A DNA stretch of 64,000 nt, from positions 1-64,000 of the forward strand of contig CALUQY010000011.1 in NCBI GenBank assembly GCA_944323035.1. Reading direction: 5' to 3'. Under the pieces are notes generated by a model, which was not told the DNA's origin, did not search any database, and was given only the letters and a program-made list of their open reading frames with translations. This document shows positions 9,501 through 16,825 of this stretch, in pieces (position 1 is the first letter of the stretch; each line of letters starts with the position of its first letter). The stretch comes from Candidatus Gastranaerophilales bacterium (GTDB taxonomy: Bacteria > Cyanobacteriota > Vampirovibrionia > Gastranaerophilales > Gastranaerophilaceae). Made by a program: the position numbers and the translations under genes.

Positions 9501-12292
9501 TGTGCTGATAACGACTTGTTTCCAAATAAGAAGAAATCATTTTTTAATGCTCCGGAACTTTCTTTTGTTTTTTCATAATTATTGACGAAGTCGACAAGTA
9601 AACTCCGTTTTTCAGGACTAATATTAATAAATCCATTCATAGCGTATTCATTAAGACCATCGAGTTTTGAAATGGAAACCATAAAATTGGTAAAGCATTC
9701 AATGTCATCAATTTTTGCTTCTGCCAGCGCTCTAAAGCTGTTTGTTATATCAGAGTTTTCATTTTGGGCTTTGCAGGTTTTAACAATTTCCAGCGCTTTT
9801 GCTAATTTTTCCGGCTCCATTTCAAGCAGGATTTTTATATCTTTGTCTGGAATATAGCTATACTTCCCTGACAAACTCATTGCTTCCAGGATAATATTTG
9901 ACTGTTTAAGCTCTGGATTGTAGCCTCCATAAGTTATAAAATGGATAATCTTCGTCCGGCTGAATTTGGTACTTTCCAGTTTATCCAGTATGAATTCGGC
10001 ATTATCAGGAAATTTTTTCAGAACAGAAAGAATAGATCTGTAATAATCGTTAGAGAGATTTTGTTCATCTTTCAGTAATTCTTTTAATCTCTGTTCTTGT
10101 TGAACAAAATTACTTTTTGTTTCAGGTTTACCTGAAATCTCCTGGTGGCTGGCATGGCTTTGGGATACTTCTGACGGGCGATTTGCTGTGTGTGGAGTTT
10201 CGCTTTCAGCCCGAGGTGCAGTTCCCATTTGCATAGCAAAATCCGCAGGATTAACTGCAACCTGACGCCCGTCAGGTGTAACCGCGATTGCCTGATGCTG
10301 TAATTCTGCCTGTCTGAACATTTGTTTGCTGGCTTGAATACCGGTAAATGTCGAAACAATGATACCGATAATATTACCTTCAGTCAGACTGCCCGTGGTG
10401 TCGGAACTTTGAAGCACTCCCATCATAGCTAGATCTCCGGCAAGTGAAAGTGAAAAATCAGTAGATTTTTCAGCTACCAGTGCAATCCATGGCGAATAGC
10501 CTCTTGATAAAAGGTTACCCGCTATTTGTGCTCCTTTTTGACCGGCGTAGCCTCCGATAGCAAATCCTGCTAAATCCATAGCGAGAGCTTTTGATAATTC
10601 TTTAACTTCATCAGATTGAATGTGATCTCTTGAAAGCGCATCCGTAAAACCTAAAATATTTTTGGCTGCCATACCGCTCAGGGCGACTTTGCCGCCAAAT
10701 CCAACCAGCGGAACGCATCCTGTTACACCGCCAATGACCATTAAGCCCATGCCTGCCATTGAAACCCCGCCGCTGTAGACTTGAATGGCGGTATAGTTGT
10801 CGTCTTCCATGGCTTTAGCCAGCTCAGAGCTGCTGTCTGTCCCCATCGCAGCCGTATTAGCTTTTTCATGGGCTTTTATGTAAGTGTCAATGTCTTTGCC
10901 GCCTAAAATTTTATCCAGAGTCGCTTTTTGTTCCTGCTGGCCGAAGCGCAGTATAGTATTTATTGCTCTGTTTTTATCTTTATCACTCGGGAATGCAGCC
11001 ATATCGAGGCTAATTTGATTGTGCTCATTCTGTAAAACTATTATTGGAAGCCCTGATTTTTTTATCGCAAGTTCCAGATTCTTTTTTGCCGCATTTGTGT
11101 CAGGAGAATTTGCATAATAATTTTGATAGAGTGAAATCAATTCATTTAATCGTTTATTCGCGTCCGGTTCCGGAGGCACATAAACCGTCCCGTACATACC
11201 GCCGCTGCTTACCGGTCTTGTCGCATCGCTGTAGGCATCAAGCATCTGTCCGGCAGCTGTTGCAAATTGGTTATATTTGTTAAATGCGCCAGTCGCAACA
11301 TTTAACTCTCCTTTTTTCTGTGCCAGTTCTTCTAATAATTCTTCTGAAAATTCTGTTCCGCGTTCGAGTTTGTAAACCTCTTCAAAAGTCATTGGCTCAA
11401 GGGTGTCATAATCGTTTTGAACGGTCATTCCTTTTATAAATTTAACATTTGATTCAAGAGGTACTTCCTTTTGAAGCTCTTTTTGAAACATTTTGTATAA
11501 ATTTTCCAGAAAGTCGTCTTTCTGAGAGTCATCCATCATAATAAGTGAATGTTGCATTGCTTTAATTCCTGCCATGGTTGGAATTTCGTCAATTCTTTTC
11601 TGAATTATTTTATCCAGAAGCTTTTCAAACTCTTTTCTGGATAAGTTCCCTCTGTAGTTGTCAATAAAGTCTATTCCGGATTTTTCATCCTTTTCGAAAA
11701 CTCTTTTCATAATCATTTTCTTAAGACGCAGCTTATTTTGTTCATAATATTCTTTTCTGGTTAAAGTTCCTTCTTGTGCTTTTTGCAGGTACCCGATGCC
11801 GTCAATTTGTCCGTTCAGAACCTCTCCGACATTTTTCTCAGAAAGCTCGGCGTTAAAAAATTCTTTTATGGAATCATACCCGTCTGTAACCCAGCCGCCG
11901 TCCTGCCGGCGGATTATCTCTATAGCATTTTGAACATCTTCGGAAAGGTATTGGATTGTTAAATTTTGGGCCTGTTCTTCTGTAAGCTCAACGGTTTGCA
12001 CTGCTGCCTGTTTTGGCTTTTGCGGGGTATTATTCTGAACTTCCAGTGTTAAACCTTTACACCGTAAGGTTGGATTAATTCCAAATGAAAAAACACCGGA
12101 GCCTAAAAACTGTGTTTTGGTCTGGTTTGGATCAAGTGATGCAAAACAAGGGTAAATCTCGCCGATTTTATCTCCCATATCCTTTTTCATGATAGACAAA
12201 ACGGCATCATCAGTTAGAACATAACCTAATTTATGCTCCTGACGATACGAACTGATTGCATTCAATTGTTCAATCGTAAATTTTGAAGTCAT
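3524..12292 (-). CDS. Giant 2,922-residue HD-domain protein, function unknown
   Basis: The whole is not recognised. There is no signal peptide. Residues 1-480 are helical. About 500-660 is Gly/Ala-rich and hydrophobic, resembling a membrane-inserting segment. About 690-745 is a Ser/Thr/Pro/His-rich linker. About 745-2350 is a long, mainly helical, Leu/Asn/Lys-rich stretch that may be a solenoid. An intact HD metal-dependent phosphohydrolase motif set follows: HTLKV, then LVHDFGK near residue 2457, then GHAVLSSEH, NNHHW and KADL. The last 300 residues include a STSLIS segment near 2673, followed by FGFILDVDQ, and are a different globular domain. An ADP-ribosyltransferase-like fold is possible but speculative. 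ATG at 12292 has an AAAGGA site upstream. Size, linker and terminal enzymatic domains resemble large effectors or toxins, but no export signal or immunity gene was seen. Confidence 0.85.
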   Translation of the reverse strand: MTSKFTIEQLNAISSYRQEHKLGYVLTDDAVLSIMKKDMGDKIGEIYPCFASLDPNQTKTQFLGSGVFSFGINPTLRCKGLTLEVQNNTPQKPKQAAVQTVELTEEQAQNLTIQYLSEDVQNAIEIIRRQDGGWVTDGYDSIKEFFNAELSEKNVGEVLNGQIDGIGYLQKAQEGTLTRKEYYEQNKLRLKKMIMKRVFEKDEKSGIDFIDNYRGNLSRKEFEKLLDKIIQKRIDEIPTMAGIKAMQHSLIMMDDSQKDDFLENLYKMFQKELQKEVPLESNVKFIKGMTVQNDYDTLEPMTFEEVYKLERGTEFSEELLEELAQKKGELNVATGAFNKYNQFATAAGQMLDAYSDATRPVSSGGMYGTVYVPPEPDANKRLNELISLYQNYYANSPDTNAAKKNLELAIKKSGLPIIVLQNEHNQISLDMAAFPSDKDKNRAINTILRFGQQEQKATLDKILGGKDIDTYIKAHEKANTAAMGTDSSSELAKAMEDDNYTAIQVYSGGVSMAGMGLMVIGGVTGCVPLVGFGGKVALSGMAAKNILGFTDALSRDHIQSDEVKELSKALAMDLAGFAIGGYAGQKGAQIAGNLLSRGYSPWIALVAEKSTDFSLSLAGDLAMMGVLQSSDTTGSLTEGNIIGIIVSTFTGIQASKQMFRQAELQHQAIAVTPDGRQVAVNPADFAMQMGTAPRAESETPHTANRPSEVSQSHASHQEISGKPETKSNFVQQEQRLKELLKDEQNLSNDYYRSILSVLKKFPDNAEFILDKLESTKFSRTKIIHFITYGGYNPELKQSNIILEAMSLSGKYSYIPDKDIKILLEMEPEKLAKALEIVKTCKAQNENSDITNSFRALAEAKIDDIECFTNFMVSISKLDGLNEYAMNGFINISPEKRSLLVDFVNNYEKTKESSGALKNDFFLFGNKSLSAQNLLSIAQFEPDKIAALRDIYTIGSDSGENIYNYETLNTLFNCSTEQIRLIEKFAQIRNTKGKYEFSANGSIEELADYPAEKLERLLGLTQLKGTGDEALYNCSDVLRFAKCPDDKVDLMFEFAKLKAQGLNKKEYAVYKFNFNELAAVEREKLEILLELAQMKKDGELIFNYPDSLLSLCNQSPEKLKEIIEFMRNNPDADKYEISNLRRKTLEQLQVLNGKTIDTSKLDQKQIELEEIFDNVFKENGTLDAEVIREACTKADGTLDEGAIKILTDLAPKQRYDFGGRGTDFIINAVKSFRNADGIVDIARYQELKTKIQEYCTKTPILQENTNMTFDAMYSLAHRSGENADKAIEQALSFISTIDNPDIAYDALSIVKDLNDGVNELKNIIDKYSENIAAGRISRKDLNKYKELSMLSGEKEGLSSARFLGLLNFAETVNNYSEFSRSIQSLNPEAIDDSGKIFEFAQGLKNIFADNNYNIYDILENQKTVPRQIDIEALKMLSETYSNNKIYSWDVTILLKGLNDINFSVFTKILEKFNGKNDITFGFTSVPAQDNYIPIKDLQNFMAEIKTQEDAELVSFILDSNKGISYSQYGHNMELPDAANIINNAKKYPNLTNWIKSYNIEDGVNLLIHDWDSSRIEGYISQMNAEQRNFCAQLAAIKNPNDQQLLHIGTVNDSHFEIFKNIPPEKYDSVLQLGAKLYDASMLFTVLKDLTPEQTAKFTEFIDKGFAPDKYDEIIQILRSEKIFGNKEVYDKLLAQIDSVETYSMNIETIRDIVCHPYNEKGFNYIMDNLKNEDFVTPEALINYISLDSKNIDNLEYLKTSSNLIATPEFLSEILAGMDKSKMIVFNEMVNELKTHNDNFSYDMENLSKMMRSNEDMDSATALNFQKLYRMYDENGNHIIPATSLFDLAKNNEIAEKILGQRASDVKKLNLTDYKVPEGAVKNLAENMPDEFKVILYNNNGEFTEKEYLDLLKKLNENEYLRDALAEFEQTGTINLNVFSNKEVALALLNNDPQLLGIIKSSPELIHNNPGSVKQNLYMVNELLDEQLNRYKDFVTTNPGLLPPTVTVESFLKEIDKYIHGEENSAMMFKLANIYGAKNIKTCIAKMDPKTFDSGLGILLRYSESDFAPLFTKIFAMKDVGDKEFELIMRVADFTDTRSNHSYGDENDVKLLEQDFGEILEKIAASGKFDKQAFFEDVYQGLLSANVRGFDPMTPEQLKIIADSDFISNPNIKPQDWAEFTKFTPEVRTIISSLLENNSFDNIKKILSLSDDNSNALAGMSFSDKMKMLDIVDSFKREDIDALEKAGYNINNAIMKVVKALSLEKKFIQTSPAKQQAFLKGIIANNNPRAEYLLKNTDFTTEEFANGIPLKYPRSKFVFDIEKAMAGLTPVEQSNVLKYFDIYKTEQGFEGIPVIPKNSDIKLTAAEKSAADKIAGFIEEFTTKNEAMVKEPELKSLLDSLVQGLPEFTTIVGKAQHGTHAYTVDIHTLKVLQYAMNEPGYDKLSDKDKTILKLSALVHDFGKKEGVVDEGHAVLSSEHVNGILAKFNMPESIKYRIIELVNNHHWFAAYNKGEMSSETMAALCRNPEDFEISKILAKADLLGVNDEFYLRVTNTANREEFDTFTADKFSYIDKKLTELRQKANIILDTQILNSGAKFPVVKTSISGEETELPVLNLTDENITDLAPYGFAPGTTKDNARFTVHMTPNELLAQESTPMNTFNILSATPTHHSVQSTSLISFNNNRTYGHRKFGFILDVDQSNISTANPGNVGSGTSKTLDDFTHRLFESYSDRTWVKSEFQKALKRKNIEISEEQYGTLAKYLYSKKYGTQIYSEYVNEKASPDAISGDKGFTKELYAEYISPKTTPERKAEIFDLCVASKTYVIRQDGTVGVEYASRTGGNVPDDGALRIKAKDLRDALESSRDELFQGLEHSEIVSMTPRVRGLIARVSRIEDCPQAFLKFAKENKLPIILIGYRNPAGVKN

Positions 12293-12418
12293 CCGCTACA
12301 ATCCTTTGCCAATAATGATTATGTTATTAATTTCGGTAAAAATCTTTCTCAACTTTAGGCTATTTTACAATTTGTAACAACAAATGCCAAAAAAAGAAAT
12401 CAACCTGTTATTAAAGCG

Positions 12419-12443
12419 CCCAAAAGTCATTGACTTTTGGGCA
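12419..12443 (-). terminator. Perfect hairpin downstream of the Lys-rich protein gene
   Basis: Perfect inverted repeat GCCCAAAAGTCA / TGACTTTTGGGC with a one-base centre, followed on the minus strand by a weak T-containing tail. It sits 9 bases beyond the stop codon that the Lys-rich gene would have in its shifted frame (12452), supporting the longer form of that gene. Confidence 0.6.
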
Positions 12444-12536
12444 CCGGATAATTATTTCTTTTTCGTATGATGATGTCTTTTGTTATTTTGCCAGAAAAAC
12501 TTACGTTGTTTGTTATGTTTTTTTATTGTGTGTTTT

Positions 12537-12836
12537 TTATTTTTTTTTGTACTTTTTAATAGTTTTTTTATTCTGGTGTTTTTTCTGGATATTTTGGTTG
12601 TTTTTCCGCCATTTTAACCAGTTGTGATTAGAATTTTTCTTTTTAATTTTATGCTTTTTAGTTTTGTGAGCTTTGCGTTTTGCTGCAGGTTTATCGTTAT
12701 CTCGGTGCCGGAAATTGTACCATCTGTGCTGAGTCGGTCTGTCGTTATGATGTTGTTGCGGCGCAGCCAAACATACATTTAATCCTTGACCGAATAACAT
12801 AATCCCTGCAATTAATAGTGATAATATCTTCTTCAT
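12537..12836 (-). CDS. Small secreted Lys/His-rich protein, apparently frameshifted at a poly-A tract
   Basis: The 99-residue reading has a clear signal peptide (hydrophobic residues 4-23, likely cleavage after CLA). It is followed by a very basic region rich in Lys, His, Asn, Gln and Arg with two Trp. Such a composition suggests binding to nucleic acid, anionic polymer or the cell wall; that is inference. The frame ends directly after nine consecutive A (12540-12548). If the tract had eight, the frame would stay open for about 29 more codons of the same composition (ending HHHTKKK) and stop at 12452, just before a hairpin terminator. The gene is therefore probably 12452-12836 with a one-base slip here. 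The upstream GGGG site at about 12842 supports the ATG at 12836. Confidence 0.7.
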   Translation of the reverse strand: MKKILSLLIAGIMLFGQGLNVCLAAPQQHHNDRPTQHRWYNFRHRDNDKPAAKRKAHKTKKHKIKKKNSNHNWLKWRKNNQNIQKKHQNKKTIKKYKKK

Positions 12837-12962
12837 ATTTCCCCCTATTATATTTAAACGCCCCTTTTTATTAAGAATAACTGAAAAATAAAAAAAAATA
12901 TTTGTTTTGTTTTAAAATTGCAACAAAATTTTACCAACTAATAGGTGTTTTATCTCTCCAAC

Positions 12963-12988
12963 AAAAAAGACCCGCTTCAGCGGGTCTT
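12963..12988 (-). terminator. Rho-independent terminator of the tRNA-Ser gene
   Basis: Stem AAGACCCGC / GCGGGTCTT with a TTCA loop. On the minus strand it is followed by a run of T, just downstream of the tRNA 3' end. Confidence 0.9.
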
Positions 12989-12994
12989 AAATTC

Positions 12995-13083
12995 GGAGAC
13001 GGAGAGATTCGAACTCTCGGTGCAGGTAGCCCCACACAACACCTTAGCAGGGTGCCGCCTTAAGCCAACTCGGCCACGTCTCC
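12995..13083 (-). tRNA. tRNA-Ser (anticodon GCT)
   Basis: The minus strand folds as an 89-base class II tRNA. The acceptor stem is GGAGACG / CGTCTCC, the anticodon loop CTGCTAA reads GCT, there is a long variable arm as expected for serine, and the T-loop is GTTCGAATC. CCA is not encoded. It reads AGC/AGU serine codons. Confidence 0.95.
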
Positions 13084-13106
13084 TTCCTACATGATGTTAC
13101 CTCCTC

Positions 13107-13134
13107 ATACTATCACAAAAAAACTTTTTTGCAA
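13107..13134 (-). promoter_or_regulatory. Promoter of tRNA-Ser
   Basis: On the minus strand, TTGCAA (-35, 13129-13134) and TAGTAT (-10, 13107-13112) are separated by 16 bases. The predicted transcript starts about 17 bases before the tRNA 5' end. Confidence 0.6.
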
Positions 13135-13179
13135 ACTATTTCATTTTATAGTATTATATTTTTTAGAGGTTATTTAATT

Positions 13180-13695
13180 ATGATTGAAATGAAAGTTATG
13201 GGTATTGCCCTTGATACACGCACAGGTTCCCCTATTGTTGTTCTTCACGATAAGCAAAACCGCCGCGCCCTCCCTATCTGGATTGGTTCCGCTGAAGCCA
13301 GCGCTATTATCAGAAAAATCGAAAATCTTAATGTCGTTCGTCCTATGACACACGACCTTATTCCGGATATTATCCAAAAGACCGGTTACAAGCTTGACCG
13401 CGTTGAAATAAATGATGTCGAGCAGGAAACTTATTTCGCAACTCTTTTCCTCACCAAAGGGGATGAAGTTATAGAAATTGACTCCCGGCCGTCTGATGCG
13501 ATTGCTGTCGCAATCCGCGTTGATGCTCCGATTTTTGTAACCGCAAATGTTCTTTCTAACGGCTCCGTTTCTACGGATTCCGCCAAGGATGAAGAAGAAG
13601 CTCAAGAATTCAAACAGTTTGTACAAAGCATAAAACCGTCCGACTTTGAAAAGATGCTTAAAGATAACGGCGGTCACTTTGAAAACGATCAATAG
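13180..13695 (+). CDS. Bifunctional nuclease family protein (DUF151)
   Basis: 171 residues if translation starts at ATG 13180, which has an AGAGG site 9 bases upstream; an in-frame ATG at 13129 lacks one. The N-terminal about 130 residues match the DUF151/BFN family: LPIWIGSAEASAI, the ENL and RPMTHDL segments, and SRPSDAIAVAIR. Family members in plants are reported as DNases/RNases; the bacterial role is poorly known. The acidic C-terminal tail (about 125-171, DEEEAQEF) matches the UVR-like helical extension seen in bacterial homologues. It is a single gene, ended by a strong hairpin shared with convergent dapB. Confidence 0.9.
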   Translation: MIEMKVMGIALDTRTGSPIVVLHDKQNRRALPIWIGSAEASAIIRKIENLNVVRPMTHDLIPDIIQKTGYKLDRVEINDVEQETYFATLFLTKGDEVIEIDSRPSDAIAVAIRVDAPIFVTANVLSNGSVSTDSAKDEEEAQEFKQFVQSIKPSDFEKMLKDNGGHFENDQ

Positions 13696-13696
13696 A

Positions 13697-13730
13697 AAAA
13701 ACTGGGCTTTTAAAATAAAAGCCCAGTTTT
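13697..13730. terminator. Bidirectional terminator between DUF151 gene and dapB
   Basis: Perfect stem AAAACTGGGCTTTTA / TAAAAGCCCAGTTTT with a three-base loop and T tracts on both strands. Confidence 0.9.
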
Positions 13731-13733
13731 CAT

Positions 13734-14483
13734 TTATAATATATTTTCTAACCCGTAAGTAAAATCATTTTTTTCTGCAACATGCCGGGTCGCAAGCAGG
13801 ACGCCTTGCATATAACATTTCCTGTCCATTGAGTCATGGCGAATCGTCAGAATTTGTCCGCTTGAGCCGAAAATAACCTCCTGTGACGCAATATAGCCCG
13901 GCATACGTACTGAATGGATTTTTATATCCGAATAAGAAGTCCCGCCGCGGGCGCCTTCTATCGTTTCAACTTCCGCACAGTTCCCTTTCATAAAGCTTGC
14001 CTTCTCTTCTGACATTAATTTGGCAGTCTTTATCGCCGTGCCGGAAGGCGCGTCTTTCTTCTGGTTGTGGTGAAGTTCAATGATTTCTGCGTTATCAAAG
14101 TATTTTGCAGCTTGTTTCGCAAACATCATCATCAAAACAGCCCCTGTTGAAAAGTTCGGGGCGATAAGGCAGCCTGTGTCTTTTGTCTTGCTCAATCTTT
14201 CAAGCTCTTCAATTTGTGCATCGTTCAGGCCGGTTGTGCCGATTACAATCTTTATGCCGTTGTTTAAGCAATATTTGGCGTTTTCAAAGATTGATTTTGG
14301 CTGGGTAAAGTCGATTACGATATCAAAGGGTTTAGCTTTGTAGGCTTCTTCTATCGTTTTATAGGTATCTTCGCCCGTTAAATCAATTTTTGCGGTTAAT
14401 TCCATATCTTCTGCATTGGTTACGGCTTCAACAACTTCTTTGCCCATTTTGCCCAGTGCGCCGCATACTGCGATTTTTATCAT
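13734..14483 (-). CDS. dapB: 4-hydroxy-tetrahydrodipicolinate reductase
   Basis: Catalyses the NAD(P)H-dependent reduction step of the diaminopimelate/lysine pathway, which supplies peptidoglycan and lysine. The 249-residue product has the N-terminal dinucleotide-binding motif GALGKMG (residues 8-14). It also has the DapB hallmark ELHHNQKKDAPSGTA with catalytic His and Lys, and a C-terminal RHDSMDR segment. Length is typical for the family. ATG 14483 follows a good AGGAG site. The Tic20-like and TPR genes lie 15 bases upstream on the same strand and may be cotranscribed. Confidence 0.96.
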   Translation of the reverse strand: MIKIAVCGALGKMGKEVVEAVTNAEDMELTAKIDLTGEDTYKTIEEAYKAKPFDIVIDFTQPKSIFENAKYCLNNGIKIVIGTTGLNDAQIEELERLSKTKDTGCLIAPNFSTGAVLMMMFAKQAAKYFDNAEIIELHHNQKKDAPSGTAIKTAKLMSEEKASFMKGNCAEVETIEGARGGTSYSDIKIHSVRMPGYIASQEVIFGSSGQILTIRHDSMDRKCYMQGVLLATRHVAEKNDFTYGLENIL

Positions 14484-14498
14484 AATTCTACTCCTTTT

Positions 14499-14918
14499 TT
14501 ACCTGCCGCGGCCGACGTTTTGCGAAATTATATCAGATACAAACGGAACATAAGTGTAAATGCCAAGAGCTGAAGTTATCATCAGGTAAGCTATAAACAG
14601 GTACATTAACATTTGTATAAGGGAATAATTCATAAACAGCGGGGCGTTAAACAGGTAGTATATTTGCTGTGTGAATACTTTTATTATAGGGATGACCGAA
14701 AGTACATCATTGATAATTCCGAGAAGCACATTCAATATAAACAGCAGGATTGATATGAATATTGATTGAAAAATATGGTATTTTACAAAACTGCTGGACT
14801 GTGATTTTGTAAATGCGCCTAATATCAGCCAGATAAAACCTATAAAACCCATGGTTAAGTAGCTGAGAGAAACAACGATGCGTTCAATCAGGTAAGGGGA
14901 TCTTTCTCTAAAACTCAC
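14499..14918 (-). CDS. Tic20-like / DUF4870-like integral membrane protein
   Basis: 139 residues with about four hydrophobic helices. The pattern of an ERIVVSLSYL start, then FVKYHIFQSIFISI, resembles cyanobacterial Tic20-family proteins (in that family FVRFN..QAILLDI). In plastids Tic20 is a protein-import channel component; bacterial homologues have no settled role. A DUF4870 assignment is an alternative. The start codon is GTG, overlapping the TGA of the upstream TPR gene by 4 bases, and a GGGAGAAG site lies inside that gene, so translation is probably coupled. Confidence 0.65.
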   Translation of the reverse strand: MSFRERSPYLIERIVVSLSYLTMGFIGFIWLILGAFTKSQSSSFVKYHIFQSIFISILLFILNVLLGIINDVLSVIPIIKVFTQQIYYLFNAPLFMNYSLIQMLMYLFIAYLMITSALGIYTYVPFVSDIISQNVGRGR

Positions 14919-15973
14919 GCAGCTTCTCCCGAGTTTTTCTGATCAACATATTCATCAAGCACCTGAACGTAGATAAGTTTATATTCGTCATTTTCAGGCG
15001 CGATTGTCATTGCGGATTTGTATGCGCCAAGTGCGGTTTCTATTTCACCTTTTAAGTAGTGCGCGTTGCCCAGAAGCATATAAACCTCCGCATCATTAGG
15101 TTTAATTGTAAGAACCTTTTTGTATAACTCCATAGCTTCATCAAGGTGATTGAAGTTTGTATATAGATTTGCCAGAAGAATGTAAGCATTAGTTTCTTTT
15201 GGCTGTAATGCAATTGCTTTATTGTACATACCGACCGCGACATCGTATTCTTCAAATTCTGATAATGCGATTGCGTAGCAGATGTATGCTTTATAGTTGT
15301 CGCCTTCCATTGTAAGAGCTTTTTCAAACCAGGAATAAGCACCTTCGCGGTCTTTCATAAGGGTTAAAGTGTTAGCCACGCAAAGCGCAACGATTTTGTT
15401 GTCGGAATTGAGTGCAAAAACTTTTTTATAAAGTTCCAGTGCGGTCTGGTAATCGTATAATTTAAAGCAAACATTACCCATATCAATGAGAGCGGTAATA
15501 TTTTCCGGATCCAGCGATAGTGCTTTTTCGTAGTATGCTTTTGATTCAACGTACTCATCAAAATCCTGATAAAGCAGTGCGATTGCGTTATAGATTTCAG
15601 GGTTTGTAGAATTTAAATCAATTGCGCGGTTGTAGTAGAAAAGAGCTTTTTGGAAGTTTTTCCATTCAGCAAAAACGTTACCCATGTTGTAATAAGTCAA
15701 ATAGTTTTTAGGGTTGATTTCAAGAGCTTTGTTGAAATACTGGAGTGATTTTCTGAAATCTTTTTCGTAAAACCACATTGTACCCATTCCGATAAGTGCT
15801 CTCTCATCGTCAGGTTGAACGGTTAATAAACTTTCAAGAACAGACATAACTTTATCGTAATTCTGCTGTGCAAGATAAAGCTCTGAAAGCTTATGATAAC
15901 CTGCTGCATCCTGCGGTTTTTTAGCCATTTCAAGGATAGCTTCTTCTATTTGCTTATTGATATCTTTTACCAT
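14915..15973 (-). CDS. Tetratricopeptide repeat protein
   Basis: 352 residues consisting almost wholly of TPR units. At least eight 34-residue repeats run from about residue 20 to 335, with recognisable A-L-x-x-[DN]P-x-N and Y-x-x-A-L signatures such as YYNMGNVFAEW and YNRAIDLN. No signal peptide or membrane segment is visible, so it is a cytoplasmic scaffold. Partners are unknown. The 4-base overlap with the Tic20-like gene suggests the two act together, possibly in membrane protein assembly (inference). Confidence 0.92.
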   Translation of the reverse strand: MVKDINKQIEEAILEMAKKPQDAAGYHKLSELYLAQQNYDKVMSVLESLLTVQPDDERALIGMGTMWFYEKDFRKSLQYFNKALEINPKNYLTYYNMGNVFAEWKNFQKALFYYNRAIDLNSTNPEIYNAIALLYQDFDEYVESKAYYEKALSLDPENITALIDMGNVCFKLYDYQTALELYKKVFALNSDNKIVALCVANTLTLMKDREGAYSWFEKALTMEGDNYKAYICYAIALSEFEEYDVAVGMYNKAIALQPKETNAYILLANLYTNFNHLDEAMELYKKVLTIKPNDAEVYMLLGNAHYLKGEIETALGAYKSAMTIAPENDEYKLIYVQVLDEYVDQKNSGEAA

Positions 15974-15993
15974 ATTTTCACCAAAAATAATGT

Positions 15994-16013
15994 ATTACTC
16001 TTCTCAGAGTAAT
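15994..16013. terminator. Weak hairpin between prepilin and TPR genes
   Basis: Inverted repeat ATTACTC / GAGTAAT with a six-base loop, lying between the end of the prepilin gene and the start of the TPR gene. There is no strong T tract, so termination is uncertain; it could instead be a leader structure of the TPR mRNA. Confidence 0.35.
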
Positions 16014-16051
16014 CTTAGCACATTATCGGCAAACTTGCAAGCCGTAGCGTC

Positions 16052-16672
16052 TTAGTTATTCAAGACATAATCTGCGGCGTTTGTTTTAGGGTAGATATGA
16101 TCCATTTTGAGTACGACAGGAAAAATATCTCTGATAGCATCACTTGTAACAGAGCAGGTATTGGATAAATCGGTATCAACAGTGCCCTCAGTACAAACAA
16201 TAATGGAATTTGGACCTTTGTCGCCGTTGACATCAATAAAAGCATCGCAAGGATGCGCATTTGTACATCCGGTGGCATCCATTATAGTCAGGCTTCCTTC
16301 ATCAAAGATTACCTGTGCACCGTTTTTCATAAGAAAAGTCTTGCCAACGTTAGCTTCTGTAAGACTATCTTTAGACGCATTTCTGGTTACTTCTTTTGCA
16401 TTGTAGTGGTGTTCCATAAAACGGTTAAGCGTAAATTCTGCTTCATTCGGGAGAGTATCATCGTCAGAAACTTTTACAAAAGGATGCTTATTCACGTTTG
16501 CTGCAGTTGTCAGCCCCTGTTGGATTTGTTCAAATGTTGATTTATATAATGTTTTATAAGCTTTTGTTCTGGCACCTGAAATCTGGTTTGGTATAACCAG
16601 GCCGGCAACAATACCGATAACAGCCATAGCTATTAATACTTCGGAAAGTGAGAATGCTGATATCTTTTTCAT
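16052..16672 (-). CDS. Type IV prepilin-like protein
   Basis: 206 residues. A short Lys-containing leader (MKKISA) is followed by FSLSEVLIAMAVIGIVAGLV, a class III signal: prepilin peptidase would cut after Ala6 and N-methylate Phe, and Glu5 of the mature form is present. The rest is a pilin-like globular domain with Cys pairs and a DVNGDKGPNS segment. That segment recalls the DLNGxKGPNT motif in the large prepilin cassettes elsewhere in this window, so it is a distant relative. It is a single gene with its own GGGAG site; it lacks the poly-G leader architecture of the others. Confidence 0.9.
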   Translation of the reverse strand: MKKISAFSLSEVLIAMAVIGIVAGLVIPNQISGARTKAYKTLYKSTFEQIQQGLTTAANVNKHPFVKVSDDDTLPNEAEFTLNRFMEHHYNAKEVTRNASKDSLTEANVGKTFLMKNGAQVIFDEGSLTIMDATGCTNAHPCDAFIDVNGDKGPNSIIVCTEGTVDTDLSNTCSVTSDAIRDIFPVVLKMDHIYPKTNAADYVLNN

Positions 16673-16825
16673 ACGGATAAAACTCCCTTTTATATGCTCA
16701 TAATTTATTATTTACTATTTGTGGCATATTGTCAACAACTTTTTGTTAAGAAATTTTAACGAGGCCGGGTTTAAAAACGCAATTTTTTACAATATATAAA
16801 CTTTATATAAGATAAGAGGATTATT

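Noticed and set aside
13174-13692. 172-codon minus-strand ORF opposite the DUF151 gene
   Set aside because: DUF151 motifs are on the plus strand with a good ribosome site; the antisense frame has no family features.
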